Assembly (NCBI RefSeq): GCF_042685365.1
Contig: NZ_JBHUMY010000033.1
Coordinates: 1 to 64,000 of the forward strand
Direction of reading: 5' to 3'
From: Paenibacillus_AP thailandensis
Lineage (GTDB): Bacteria > Bacillota > Bacilli > Paenibacillales > Paenibacillaceae
DNA: 64,000 nt
Of this stretch, positions 1-8,236 are shown one piece after another (the stretch's first letter is position 1; the number at the start of each line of letters is the position of its first letter). The notes under the pieces were generated by a model. It was not told the DNA's origin. It worked only from the letters and a program-made list of their open reading frames with translations, and ran no database searches. The position numbers and the translations under genes are program-made.

Positions 1-60
1 TCGACAAAAGTGTCTCTAAACCCTTGTGAGATAAGGATTTTTTGATTATTCAGCAAGCCC
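1..60. mobile_element. Probable insertion-sequence end, extends off the window
   Basis: The GH28 frame matches its family up to codons for Asp-Tyr-Leu at about 61-66 and then runs into unrelated sequence with a stop at 46-48. Read on the minus strand from position 60 inward the sequence begins GGGCTTGCTGAATAATC, which has the look of an IS terminal inverted repeat starting with GGG. The element body would lie to the left of the window, so neither transposase nor target duplication can be seen. The IS family cannot be fixed from 60 bases; the alternative is a simple deletion junction. Confidence 0.45.
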
Positions 61-690
61 TAAATAGTCCCGTACCGGCGCATAAGCTTCCGGTTCATGA
101 ACGCCCTGCCCGTGCAGCCGCTCGACGAATTCCTTGGCGTGCAGCGCCGCTTCGGACGGACACCAATACGTGCCCGACTCGTCTACTGCGCCGCCGGACC
201 GAACGAGCTCCTCCCATTGGCGTTCCGTCGTTTTGCCTTTTTTGACCGGGCGCCATGCGTCTCCGCCTCCGTCGAATATGCCATGTCCGGTTATCGCGAT
301 ATTCTCCAGCCCTTCGGCATCCAGGGGCGACCTGCATCTTACCGTTTGGCGTCCTTCGTAGTAAGATTGGATAAGCGGGTAACGGTCGAAATCCCGGCTG
401 AACGATACGAGCGCCCCGGGTTCCGTATATAGTTCGATCTTGTTCCGAAAAACGATCGGACCGGTGAGCCATACTCCCGCCGGAATGACGACTTTGCCTC
501 CTCCAAGCGCGGAAACGTGCCGGATGGCATCGTCGATGGCTTGCGTATTATCGTGCATGCCGTCGCCGATCGCTCCGAACTCTTTTATATTGACGGACCT
601 GTCGGGAATAGACGGGAGCAGGACCTCCGGCATCGTCCATTTCGCGCGATCGTTAAGCCGCCGTTGCCGGACGCGGGCATCTTGTTCCAT
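46..690 (-). pseudogene. GH28 polygalacturonase-like protein, truncated at the 3' end
   Basis: GH28 enzymes hydrolyse galacturonan or rhamnogalacturonan backbones using a right-handed beta-helix. The 214 residues present match the N-terminal third of the intracellular Paenibacillus type: VNIKEFGAIGDG near residue 33, then GGGKVVIPAGVWLTGPI and LENIAITGHGIFDGGGDAW. The usual length is about 450-520 residues, and the catalytic Asp region of the later helix is absent. The last four codons before the stop appear to come from an inserted element. The start ATG at 690 has an AAGGTGA ribosome binding site. The gene diverges from the AraC regulator at 861, which probably once controlled it. The product should be inactive unless the rest lies beyond the window in a rearranged form. 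Confidence 0.8.
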
Positions 691-747
691 TGCTTCACCT
701 TCTTGTTCGTAGTTGTCGCAGCCGTATCGTTATCGGAAGAACGATCT

Positions 748-775
748 TTATGACGACGTGTTTATTGTATATAAT
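748..775 (+). promoter_or_regulatory. Candidate promoter for the AraC-family regulator
   Basis: TTATGA at 748-753 and TATAAT at 770-775 are separated by 16 bases in the AT-rich gap between the divergent GH28 and AraC genes. The -10 is perfect and the -35 is weak, as expected for a promoter helped by an activator. This is inferred from sequence match only. Confidence 0.4.
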
Positions 776-860
776 AGTTATGCTAAGTTCTTCACGAATC
801 TTTGTTGATTTCATAGTAAACTTTGCTTTATTTGTCCTCGAGACAAGAAGGGAGAAACGA

Positions 861-1712
861 ATGACGGATCGGATCGAGCCTAAATACGTAATCGGCGATA
901 CGGATTTCTCCATTCAGCGCATGTATCGCAAAGGAATTAGCGCCATGCGCCGCCCTCACACCCACGATTTTTATGAAATCTATTATTTGCTTGAGGGCGA
1001 ACGGGTTTATTTTATGAACGGAAATGTGTATACGGTTTCAAAAGGCGAGATGATGTTCATTAACCCGGACGACCTGCATTCGACGGCCAGCTCCGCCGAA
1101 GTGCCGGAATTCGAACGGATTTTGCTCAATTTCTCCCACCGCTTCGTGGAGGAGGGCGATAAGCAAATCGCCGCTTTGCTCCCGTTAGACGATTCCAGGC
1201 TGATCCGCCTCCCGTTAAAAGAGCAGCCCGTTATGGAGCGGATCTTAAAAAGAATGATCGAAGAAGCCAAATCGGAATCTCCGCACTACGTTTCCTACAT
1301 CCGTTCCCTGCTGATCGAACTGCTGGTGCTCGTCTACCGCGCGGGGCTGACCGGCGAAGCGGATTCGCCGAGCAAATACGCCCATCCGATGCATCATAAA
1401 ATTTCGGAAATCGCCTTATATATGAACCGCAATTTCAACAAGCCCATTACGCTTGAACAGGTATCCAAGCAATTTTATATCAGTCCTTCGTACTTAAGCC
1501 GAATATTCAAGAAGCTGACCGGCTTTCATTTCCGTGAATACCTGCAGGTCGTCCGAATCCGGGAAGCGCAAAAACGGCTGGCCGGGACCAGGGATTCCGT
1601 CCAATTCATTTCGGAGCAGGTCGGCTTCGAGCATATTGCGCACTTCAATAAAACGTTCAAAAAATTAACGTCCGTCACGCCGCTGCAATACCGGAAACAA
1701 AACCGAAGGTAA
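861..1712 (+). CDS. AraC-family transcriptional regulator with cupin sensor
   Basis: This is a 283-residue regulator. The N-terminal half carries a cupin-type ligand pocket (PHTHDFYEIYYLLEG near residues 31-45, then INPDDLHS). The C-terminal ~100 residues hold the two helix-turn-helix motifs of the family, with PITLEQVSKQFYISPSYLSRIFK and the closing VGFEHIAHFNKTFKKLTSVTPLQYR signature. Such proteins usually activate adjacent sugar-utilisation genes when they bind a mono- or oligosaccharide. The frame is open further upstream, but ATG at 861 is chosen because GGGAG lies 7-11 bases before it. It sits between a truncated GH28 and a YetA-like pseudogene, so it is probably a pectin regulator whose local targets are decaying. 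Confidence 0.9.
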   Translation: MTDRIEPKYVIGDTDFSIQRMYRKGISAMRRPHTHDFYEIYYLLEGERVYFMNGNVYTVSKGEMMFINPDDLHSTASSAEVPEFERILLNFSHRFVEEGDKQIAALLPLDDSRLIRLPLKEQPVMERILKRMIEEAKSESPHYVSYIRSLLIELLVLVYRAGLTGEADSPSKYAHPMHHKISEIALYMNRNFNKPITLEQVSKQFYISPSYLSRIFKKLTGFHFREYLQVVRIREAQKRLAGTRDSVQFISEQVGFEHIAHFNKTFKKLTSVTPLQYRKQNRR

Positions 1713-1740
1713 AATCGAAAATAACAATACGAATCAACTT

Positions 1741-3081
1741 GTCATGCCGCACCGGTCGAGCAGAGCGGGAATGCGGACCCCGGGCGCGCGAATCGCTCAT
1801 ACCAGCCCCGCCCGGCTCCCCTGAAAAAATGAAGCATGCCGACGTGGGTATAATCGTACTCCCCGTTATTCCATGTCCCGGCCCGCCCGTATTCGTCATC
1901 GCGTAATTGCGGTCGCCGTACAGCCGTCTTGCGTTTCTGCGCTCCAAATAAATCGCCAGCGACCCGCCAACCGCCTTCTCGTAATCCGGATACCGTTCCG
2001 AACGCGGCGCCAAATCGCCGAGCGCCTGGCTGTCCGCATGCCATTCCCATGGCGCCAGCGCCAGCAAAGGCGCATGAAACGGCAGCGCCGTTTGGCCGAT
2101 GGCGCCGCGCCGATGCCGGACGCATGCAAGCCAAGCTGCATTTCGTGCGTTCTGGCTTCCCCTTCTTTGAACGAATAATAGTCCAGCCTTTGGCCGCCCG
2201 GGAGAAAAGAATCTTTAACCTCCGACAATCCGGGCAAAAAGACCGATACGCAGAAGGTCGCGGCTTCCCTCCAGGCTTTTTAAGATATTTTTCGTTAAAC
2301 TCTTTGACGGTTGCGCTTATCGCGTAATCGTGCATGCTTGACGATATCCACCAGAAATGCCGGCCAGACGCTTGACGTCCGCCGGGTTTTAGGAGCTATC
2401 CGACGATGCAATCGTCGAAGCTTTCCGACAGGACGCCTTGCACGACGCCGTCAACCGTCGCGAACGGCATTGCGAAGCCTTCCGTATGGCCCAGCGAATA
2501 ACCGGCCGGGTGTGACACCCGCCATTCGAGGCCGAGGTCCGTCATTTCCGCATCCGTTCCTTGATTGATGATCGTATGGGTCAGCTTCAAATCCGATTTT
2601 CCGCGCCATGCCTCGATGCGCAGCACGTAAGAAAAACCGGAGGGGCTTTCGCAGCCGGACGGCGCATAGCTGCCCGACGCTTTCATGACATTGGAAATAA
2701 GCCTTCGTTCTTACCGATGGACAAGCGGAGAACCCCGGTATCTACCGTACCGGCGGCCTCACTCGCTTCGGCAATCAGGCTTTGTACCGGATGTGCCGAG
2801 TCCTTGCTTTCCGATATTTGCAGGGAAAATAGCCGCTCCGCATTCGCGGGTACGTCGGCCAAAAAACTGACCAGCACCCATTTGATCGATGCGGCATTCG
2901 CATACCATGCCAGCGGCAGGAACTGGGCCGGAACCCGCCGCCCCAACTCGTCGAGCAATTGAAGCCGGTTCGTATCGCGCAAATCGTAGTCCGGCGGGAC
3001 CGGCAAACCGGAGCTTACCGGAGCGTTTCGATAATCATGAGAATGAGGGTTCTCCACCCGCAATGGAGCTAGCTTTAACAT
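1741..3081 (-). pseudogene. YetA-like exo-rhamnogalacturonan lyase, multiply frameshifted and shortened
   Basis: Pieces of one protein appear in order in different minus-strand frames. An N-terminal piece at 3081-2683 has LAPLRVENPHSHDYRNAPVS and DELGRRVPAQFLPLAWY. A second at 2686-2396 has VLRIEAWRGKSDLKLTHTI and VSHPAGYSLGHTEGF. Later pieces at about 2240-1741 have FKEGEARTHEM, then APWEWHADSQALGDLAP, then NNGEYDYTHVGMLHF. This order fits the PcRGLX/YetA-like family (RIFT-barrel plus alpha/alpha barrel, about 800-900 residues), which trims unsaturated rhamnogalacturonan. Here only about 450 codons remain, with at least three frame changes, probable internal loss near 2340-2400 and no C-terminus. 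It lies just downstream of two solute-binding protein genes and is separated from them by a terminator. It is almost certainly non-functional. Confidence 0.8.
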
Positions 3082-3109
3082 CCCTTTTGCATTCCCCTTC
3101 AGCCATTAG

Positions 3110-3142
3110 AAAAAACGAAAGGGGGCCGAATAAGGCACCCCT
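3110..3142 (-). terminator. Rho-independent terminator after the solute-binding protein genes
   Basis: On the minus strand AGGGGTGCC pairs with GGCCCCCT around a short loop, followed by TTTCGTTTTTT. It closes the long sugar-transport gene string and separates it from the YetA pseudogene. Confidence 0.65.
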
Positions 3143-3161
3143 CGATCTTTTCTTCGGCGTT

Positions 3162-4532
3162 TTATTGTCCGCTTTTCTCCGCAATGACTTTATCCGCTTC
3201 CTCTTTCGCTTTTTGCAGCAGCGTGTTGACGTTCATATTTCCTAATGCGAGATCGTTAATATATTGGGTTAATTTCTTCTCGACGTCGTTGTCGTAAGGC
3301 GACTTTCGCATAACCGGCGCAAATTGGTTGTAAAAGACCGCGGTTTGGTTTTTCCCTTCGTATTTGGCGGTACCGTAGGCCGCTTGGACGTCTTTGTTCA
3401 ACGAGACCGGCATATTCCCGTTCTTGGAAAATTCCAGCTGGAACCCGTCGGAAATTAAATACTTGATGACTTCCATCGCCGCGTCTTTATTTTCGGAGAA
3501 CGCCGGTATAGCCGCATATTCCGGATAAGCCTGGCCACCAACGCCCGGATTTTCCGTAAATGTCGGGGCGGCAACCATATCCCAATCGAAATCGAATTTC
3601 TCGAAATCCTCGCTGCCGGCATGATGCACAAGCGTTACGACCATCGCCGCTCTTCCTTCGTAAAACTGGCCGCTTGCCATCTTGTTTTCGTTTTGCGCCA
3701 TGAAGGTTTGATAACCCGGATCCTGCGTCGGCTTATAAAAGACGTCCAGCACCGTTTTCCACCGTTCATCGTCGTAAGTGGACAAATTCGTGTCCGGATT
3801 CACATAAGACAAACCGAGGTTATTCAACTTCACAATGTGATGGTTGGAATATTCCAGGCCGATATATTGCACGCCGTCTTTCGTTTGGTTAAACTGCTTC
3901 GCCGTCTCGTAAACTTCGTCCCAGGTCATGCCGTCCTTCGGATACTCGACGCCGAAAGCGTCGAACATATCTTTGTTGTAATAAAGAACCAGCGTGGAGT
4001 TAAGGAACGGAATTCCCCACATCTGTCCGCCGGCATTCGTCGTCATCGAGTCGACAAGCACGGGATCGATTCCGCCGAGATCGACATTATGCCGCTTCAT
4101 CAGCTCCGTCATATCGTACTGAATATTGTGTTTGGGCATCTCATAGAAAATGGAGCCGATAGAGCGGACAAAAATATCGAATTTATCCCCGTTTAAAATC
4201 ATTTTGTCGATATTCAGTTCCTTTGTGCTGGCTCTGATGTCGAAATTGACCTGCGGAAATTTCTTTTTCAACGCATTGCCGTACATTTCCATCTGCTTCT
4301 CTACCGAGGTGCCGCCGCCATTGACAAGCGTAATCGTCGTTCCTTCCGGAATCTCGTATGCGGAAGCTTCGCCTCCCGCTTGCTGTTCGCCTTCGTTTGA
4401 ACCGGCGCCGGCGCTTGGAGCAGAGCTGCTCTCGGCCGGAGGAGTACTGCCGCCGGTGCCGCCCGAGCATGCCGACAACAGCGACGCAAACAGCAGGACA
4501 AGCGCGACGGCCAAATTAAATTTCTTTTTCAA
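3162..4532 (-). CDS. CUT1 sugar ABC transporter solute-binding lipoprotein (copy 1)
   Basis: This 456-residue extracellular sugar-binding protein of the family 1 type has a lipoprotein signal ending LLSAC (Cys22), a Ser/Ala/Glu-rich linker to about residue 60, then a two-lobe domain. Typical elements are TTITLVNGGG, FGVEYPKDGMTWDEVYETAKQFNQ and a C-terminal AKEEADKVIAE. The start is TTG at 4532 with AAGGAGG seven bases upstream; no better ATG exists. It lies 25 bases after a close paralogue at 4558-5943, with which it shares most motifs, pointing to tandem duplication. No permease directly follows, so it presumably serves one of the two upstream permease pairs. The ligand is unknown; a pectic oligosaccharide is inferred from the neighbours. 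Confidence 0.9.
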   Translation of the reverse strand: MKKKFNLAVALVLLFASLLSACSGGTGGSTPPAESSSAPSAGAGSNEGEQQAGGEASAYEIPEGTTITLVNGGGTSVEKQMEMYGNALKKKFPQVNFDIRASTKELNIDKMILNGDKFDIFVRSIGSIFYEMPKHNIQYDMTELMKRHNVDLGGIDPVLVDSMTTNAGGQMWGIPFLNSTLVLYYNKDMFDAFGVEYPKDGMTWDEVYETAKQFNQTKDGVQYIGLEYSNHHIVKLNNLGLSYVNPDTNLSTYDDERWKTVLDVFYKPTQDPGYQTFMAQNENKMASGQFYEGRAAMVVTLVHHAGSEDFEKFDFDWDMVAAPTFTENPGVGGQAYPEYAAIPAFSENKDAAMEVIKYLISDGFQLEFSKNGNMPVSLNKDVQAAYGTAKYEGKNQTAVFYNQFAPVMRKSPYDNDVEKKLTQYINDLALGNMNVNTLLQKAKEEADKVIAEKSGQ

Positions 4533-4557
4533 CGGTATTCCTCCTTTGTTTTTTAGT

Positions 4558-5943
4558 TCAGTTGCCGTTCTTTTCGGCGATTTTTTTGTCCGCTTCTTCC
4601 TTCGCCGTGCGCAGCATCGTATTCACGTCGATCTTGCCCAAGGCCAGATCGTTTTTCTGGCCCGTAAACGCGCGTTCCACGTCGCCGTCGAACTTCGTCT
4701 TGACCATTACCGGCGCGAACGGATTGTAGAACACGGCCAAATTGTTTTTATCCTTGTAAGATTCGGAGCCGTACGCGGCCTGCACGTCCTTGCTCGTCAA
4801 GACGGGCATGATCCCTTTCTTGGCGTATTTCATTTGGAATTCTTCGGAAATCATATACTTGATGACATTGACCGCCGCGTCCTTGTTTTCGGAGAACGAC
4901 GCGACCGCCGCATACTCCGGATAGGCCTGACCGCCGATCCCCGGGTTTTCTTTAAAGGTCGGAATGGACACCATATCCCAGTTGAAATCGGCGCGTTCGA
5001 AATTTTCGTTGCCGGTATGGTGCACCAAAGCCGCAAACATAGCGGCTCTTCCTTCATAAAACACTTTCGAATCCGCGATTTTGTTTTCGTATTTCGCCAT
5101 AAAATCCCGATAGCCCGGATCCTCCGCAGGTTTGCGGAAAATTTCCGCGATCGCTTTCCAGCGCTCGTCGTCGTAAGTGGATAGATTCGTTGCCGAATCC
5201 ACGTACGAGAGGCCGAAGTTGTTCAGCTTCGTCATATGATGGTCGGACACCGCCAGTCCTACGTAGTTCACGCCGTCTTTCGTTTGATTGAAGCTTTTGG
5301 CGATTTCAAACACCTGATCCCACGTCATACCGTCCGTCGGGTAATCGACGCCGAAGTTATCGAACAGATCTTTGTTGTAGTACATCACGATCGTAGAGTT
5401 AAGGACCGGGACGCCCCATAATTTGCCCCCGGCGTTATCCGTCATCGATTTCATAAGGACAGGGTCGATACCGCTGAGGTCCACTTGATGCTTGCTCATG
5501 AGTTCCGTCATATCGTACTCAAATCCGTTGTCCGGAACCTCTTGAAAGAAGTAACCGACGGAACGAAGATAAATATCGAACTTTTCGCCGCCGAGAATCA
5601 TCTTGTCGATCTTCAATTCGCTGGTCGTTCCTTTGAACACGAAGTTCACGTTAGGGAATTTCTCGACCAACAAGTCCCCGTACATGGCCATTTGCTGTTC
5701 GACGCTGCTTCCTCCGCCGTTGACGATCGTAATCGTCGTTCCGTCCGGAATATCGTACTCCGAAGCGGTCTCCGTTCCGGCGTTCCCTTCATTCCCGTTC
5801 CCCTCTCCCGTGTTGCCTCCGGCGCTGCTGCTCGGCGCTGCACTTTCGGCCGGGGGGGTGCCGCTGCCGCCGCCCGAACAAGCCGACAAGGCCAATGCGA
5901 ATACGAAGACGATTGCGGGCAAGATGACCAAACCCTTTTTCAC
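4558..5943 (-). CDS. CUT1 sugar ABC transporter solute-binding lipoprotein (copy 2)
   Basis: This 461-residue lipoprotein has signal peptide and lipobox LALSAC (Cys22), followed by a low-complexity Gly/Ser/Asn/Glu spacer and the family 1 solute-binding fold. Blocks such as DIPDGTTITIVNGGG, GVDYPTDGMTWDQVFEIAKSFN and GIGGQAYPEYAAVASFSENKDAA are shared almost word for word with copy 1. The start codon is GTG at 5943 behind GGGGAGG. The 147-base gap upstream separates it from the histidine kinase and contains a cre-like element, so the two binding-protein genes may also be transcribed independently under catabolite control. Divergence between the copies suggests slightly different ligand preferences. 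Confidence 0.9.
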   Translation of the reverse strand: MKKGLVILPAIVFVFALALSACSGGGSGTPPAESAAPSSSAGGNTGEGNGNEGNAGTETASEYDIPDGTTITIVNGGGSSVEQQMAMYGDLLVEKFPNVNFVFKGTTSELKIDKMILGGEKFDIYLRSVGYFFQEVPDNGFEYDMTELMSKHQVDLSGIDPVLMKSMTDNAGGKLWGVPVLNSTIVMYYNKDLFDNFGVDYPTDGMTWDQVFEIAKSFNQTKDGVNYVGLAVSDHHMTKLNNFGLSYVDSATNLSTYDDERWKAIAEIFRKPAEDPGYRDFMAKYENKIADSKVFYEGRAAMFAALVHHTGNENFERADFNWDMVSIPTFKENPGIGGQAYPEYAAVASFSENKDAAVNVIKYMISEEFQMKYAKKGIMPVLTSKDVQAAYGSESYKDKNNLAVFYNPFAPVMVKTKFDGDVERAFTGQKNDLALGKIDVNTMLRTAKEEADKKIAEKNGN

Positions 5944-5996
5944 GTTTCAATGCCTCCCCATCTCTAATGGATAAAAGACTATAAAAAAAGATTTCA

Positions 5997-6010
5997 TGCT
6001 AGCGCTTACA
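5997..6010 (-). promoter_or_regulatory. cre-like catabolite control site
   Basis: TGTAAGCGCTAGCA on the minus strand fits the Bacillus CcpA consensus TGWAARCGNTWNCA at every defined position. It lies 54 bases before the GTG start of solute-binding protein copy 2, and a possible TATAGT -10 element follows it, so CcpA binding would be expected to repress. It is a sequence match only. Confidence 0.6.
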
Positions 6011-6090
6011 TCTTTATCGTATCCGCAAATTACGAGCAGTTCTATGCTTGCGTTTGTTCGAATCCGCTTTATTCTTTTCCTTTTTTGTTC

Positions 6091-7458
6091 TTAATTCGCC
6101 TGAGTAAAGTTAGGAACGACAACGACGAACGTCGAGCCTTCCCCCAGCCTGCTTTCCACTTCGATGAAGCCTTCATGGGCTTCGATCAACGCCTTCGCAA
6201 TGCTTAGTCCCAAGCCTACTCCGCCAGTAAACCGGGACCTTGATTTATCCGCGCGGTATAACCGGTTGAAGATGTACGGCAAATCTTCTTCTCCGATTCC
6301 GATGCCGTCGTCTTGGCATAAAATCAGGATATGCGATTTCGTCCATTTCACTTTAAGGCTAACCTTCCCGCCGGGAGACGTATATTTAATGGCGTTCGAG
6401 ACGATATTGGCGATGACCTGATACATTTTGTCGAAATCGGCGTTGGCATATGCAGGCGTATGGGCGGGCTCGAAGCTCATCCGTATGCCGGCTTTCAAGG
6501 CGAGCGGATGATAATTGACGTACACTTGCTTGGCCAGCTTCGTCATGTCGGTGCACTTCTTGTTCATGGCGAATTGTGCGCCTTTGGCCTCGGAGAGCCT
6601 TTGCAAATCGCTTACCAGCCTCGACAGCCGCTCCAATTCCTCGTACATTTTGTCCAGATGCTTCTGATCCGCTTCGTATACGCCGTCAATAATCGCTTCG
6701 AGCTTCGTCATGATCGAGGTAATCGGCGTTCGCAGCTCATGGGTAATATCCTCCATCAAGTTTTTGCGCCATTCTTCCTGCTTTTGCAATTCCGCGGACA
6801 ACTCGCTTAACGTCAGCGCCAAGCAGCGGATCTCCTCGGTGCCTTTCTTCGGAATATGCTTAACCCACTTCCCCTGGCGGATGCTTTGCGCGTATTGGTC
6901 CAATCGTTTTAATTGCTTGGTCAGCATGAACGCCAGGCAGAAACTGATGGCAACGGATAGAATCAGAATGATTCCGAATAAATATTTGGAGCGGGTCTCA
7001 AGCGTTTCGCGGAAATTGACCATCGCCGGATTCAGTTCCTTCGACGCTTCCAGAAACGCAACCCGCAGACGGCCTGCCGGTTCGCCGCCCACGATATACG
7101 GAACTTCCTCGATCATCGTCGACTCGCTGCCGGTACGGTCAATCGAGTTGTACCATACGCCCGTACCCGATCCATCCGTAAATTCGACCAATAAGCCGTA
7201 CAGCCGTGTTCTTCGCTCCAGCCATTCCGCATCTTCGACCGTCAGCGGACCGGTCCGAATGCCGCGTTCCCTCATATCGTCCAGCAGCTTGTAAGCATGG
7301 GACTTAATTGTCTGCACGTGATAATCTTTAAATAAACCGTCCCAATAAATGTTATAAACCATGGAAATCAGCACGATAAAAAATAGAGAGAACAAGGAAA
7401 AGCTCACGAATAATACGACATACATTCTGTTGAGAAACCGGAACGCCAGCCCAATCAT
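6091..7458 (-). CDS. Membrane sensor histidine kinase
   Basis: This is a 455-residue two-component kinase. It has a first membrane helix at about 13-36, an extracytoplasmic sensor of about 120 residues, a second helix at about 158-180 and a HAMP segment. A HisKA domain follows with the phosphorylated His240 in EDITHELRTPITS. The HATPase_c domain shows an N box (NIVSNAIKYTSPGG), G1 (DDGIGIG) and G2 (GGVGLGLSIAK). It starts 14 bases after the response regulator gene, so the pair is co-transcribed. Its place inside a sugar ABC transporter unit suggests that it senses the transported saccharide or a bound binding protein; the sensor region shows no recognised ligand domain. Confidence 0.93.
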   Translation of the reverse strand: MIGLAFRFLNRMYVVLFVSFSLFSLFFIVLISMVYNIYWDGLFKDYHVQTIKSHAYKLLDDMRERGIRTGPLTVEDAEWLERRTRLYGLLVEFTDGSGTGVWYNSIDRTGSESTMIEEVPYIVGGEPAGRLRVAFLEASKELNPAMVNFRETLETRSKYLFGIILILSVAISFCLAFMLTKQLKRLDQYAQSIRQGKWVKHIPKKGTEEIRCLALTLSELSAELQKQEEWRKNLMEDITHELRTPITSIMTKLEAIIDGVYEADQKHLDKMYEELERLSRLVSDLQRLSEAKGAQFAMNKKCTDMTKLAKQVYVNYHPLALKAGIRMSFEPAHTPAYANADFDKMYQVIANIVSNAIKYTSPGGKVSLKVKWTKSHILILCQDDGIGIGEEDLPYIFNRLYRADKSRSRFTGGVGLGLSIAKALIEAHEGFIEVESRLGEGSTFVVVVPNFTQAN

Positions 7459-7472
7459 GCGCTTTTTCCCGC

Positions 7473-8165
7473 TTAACTCGGATCCGCTTCGTATCCGAAT
7501 CGGTACCCCATGCCGATGACCGTTTGGATATATTGCGGATGCTTGTTGTCTATTTTTTTGCGCAAATTTTTAATATGAACGTCCAAGGAACGGTTGCCTT
7601 CCTCTTGAAACCGGTAGCCTAACGCTTGATAGAGCAGGTCGCTTCGGCTGAACAGCTTCATCGGCTTGCTGGTCAATACCGACAATAGCTTGAACTCCGT
7701 GGACGTCAAGCTCGCCCGCTTCCCGTCGACGAACACTGCGGCCGAAGCCGGATCGATGATCAAGGCTCCGTTATTGAAAGACAACGTCCCCGCTTTGCCC
7801 CCGTCCTGCGAAGTCCGCCGCATGAGCGCTTTCACCCGTGCGACGAGCTCTTTGACGCGGAACGGCTTCACGACATAATCGTCCGCCCCCATGTCGAAAC
7901 CGCTCACGACATCGCTTTCCAAAGACTTCGAGGTCAGAATAATGACGGGGACGTTCGATTTCTCTCTTATTAATTGGCATACCTGTTCGCCCGGCATCCC
8001 TTCCAGCTTCAAATCCAATATAATGAGGTTGTGTTTCATATAATCGTATTTTTGAAAAGCTTCAAAGCCGTTAGGAGTCATATCGACCTCCCATCCCTCC
8101 TTGCGCAAATAGGCGGCCAGAACTTCCCGAATTTCCGTCTCATCCTCCACGAGCAAAATTCGCAT
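7473..8165 (-). CDS. OmpR/PhoB-family response regulator
   Basis: This 230-residue regulator has an N-terminal receiver with acidic pocket residues Glu7 and Asp8, phospho-acceptor Asp51 in LIILDLKLEGMPG, and a conserved Lys in DDYVVKPFRVKELVARV. The C-terminal winged helix ends RSLDVHIKNLRKKI...VIGMGYRFGY. The start is ATG at 8165 (MRILLVEDE); the frame is open upstream but has no family similarity there. The kinase gene follows at once. OmpR-type regulators commonly bind 11-base direct repeats, and such repeats occur upstream of the ATPase gene at 20625-20644. Sugar CUT1 operons in Paenibacillus are more often paired with YesMN-type (AraC-output) systems, so this pairing is less usual. Confidence 0.93.
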   Translation of the reverse strand: MRILLVEDETEIREVLAAYLRKEGWEVDMTPNGFEAFQKYDYMKHNLIILDLKLEGMPGEQVCQLIREKSNVPVIILTSKSLESDVVSGFDMGADDYVVKPFRVKELVARVKALMRRTSQDGGKAGTLSFNNGALIIDPASAAVFVDGKRASLTSTEFKLLSVLTSKPMKLFSRSDLLYQALGYRFQEEGNRSLDVHIKNLRKKIDNKHPQYIQTVIGMGYRFGYEADPS

Positions 8166-8236
8166 AGGAATCAAACCCCTGTCCTTACTAAATTTTCCTC
8201 TATTATATCGACTGACCGTATGGATGGAACATCCGC

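Noticed and set aside
690..860. A 57-codon N-terminal extension of the AraC regulator
   Set aside because: The AraC-like cupin starts right after ATG 861, which has a good ribosome binding site; the extension overlaps the promoter.
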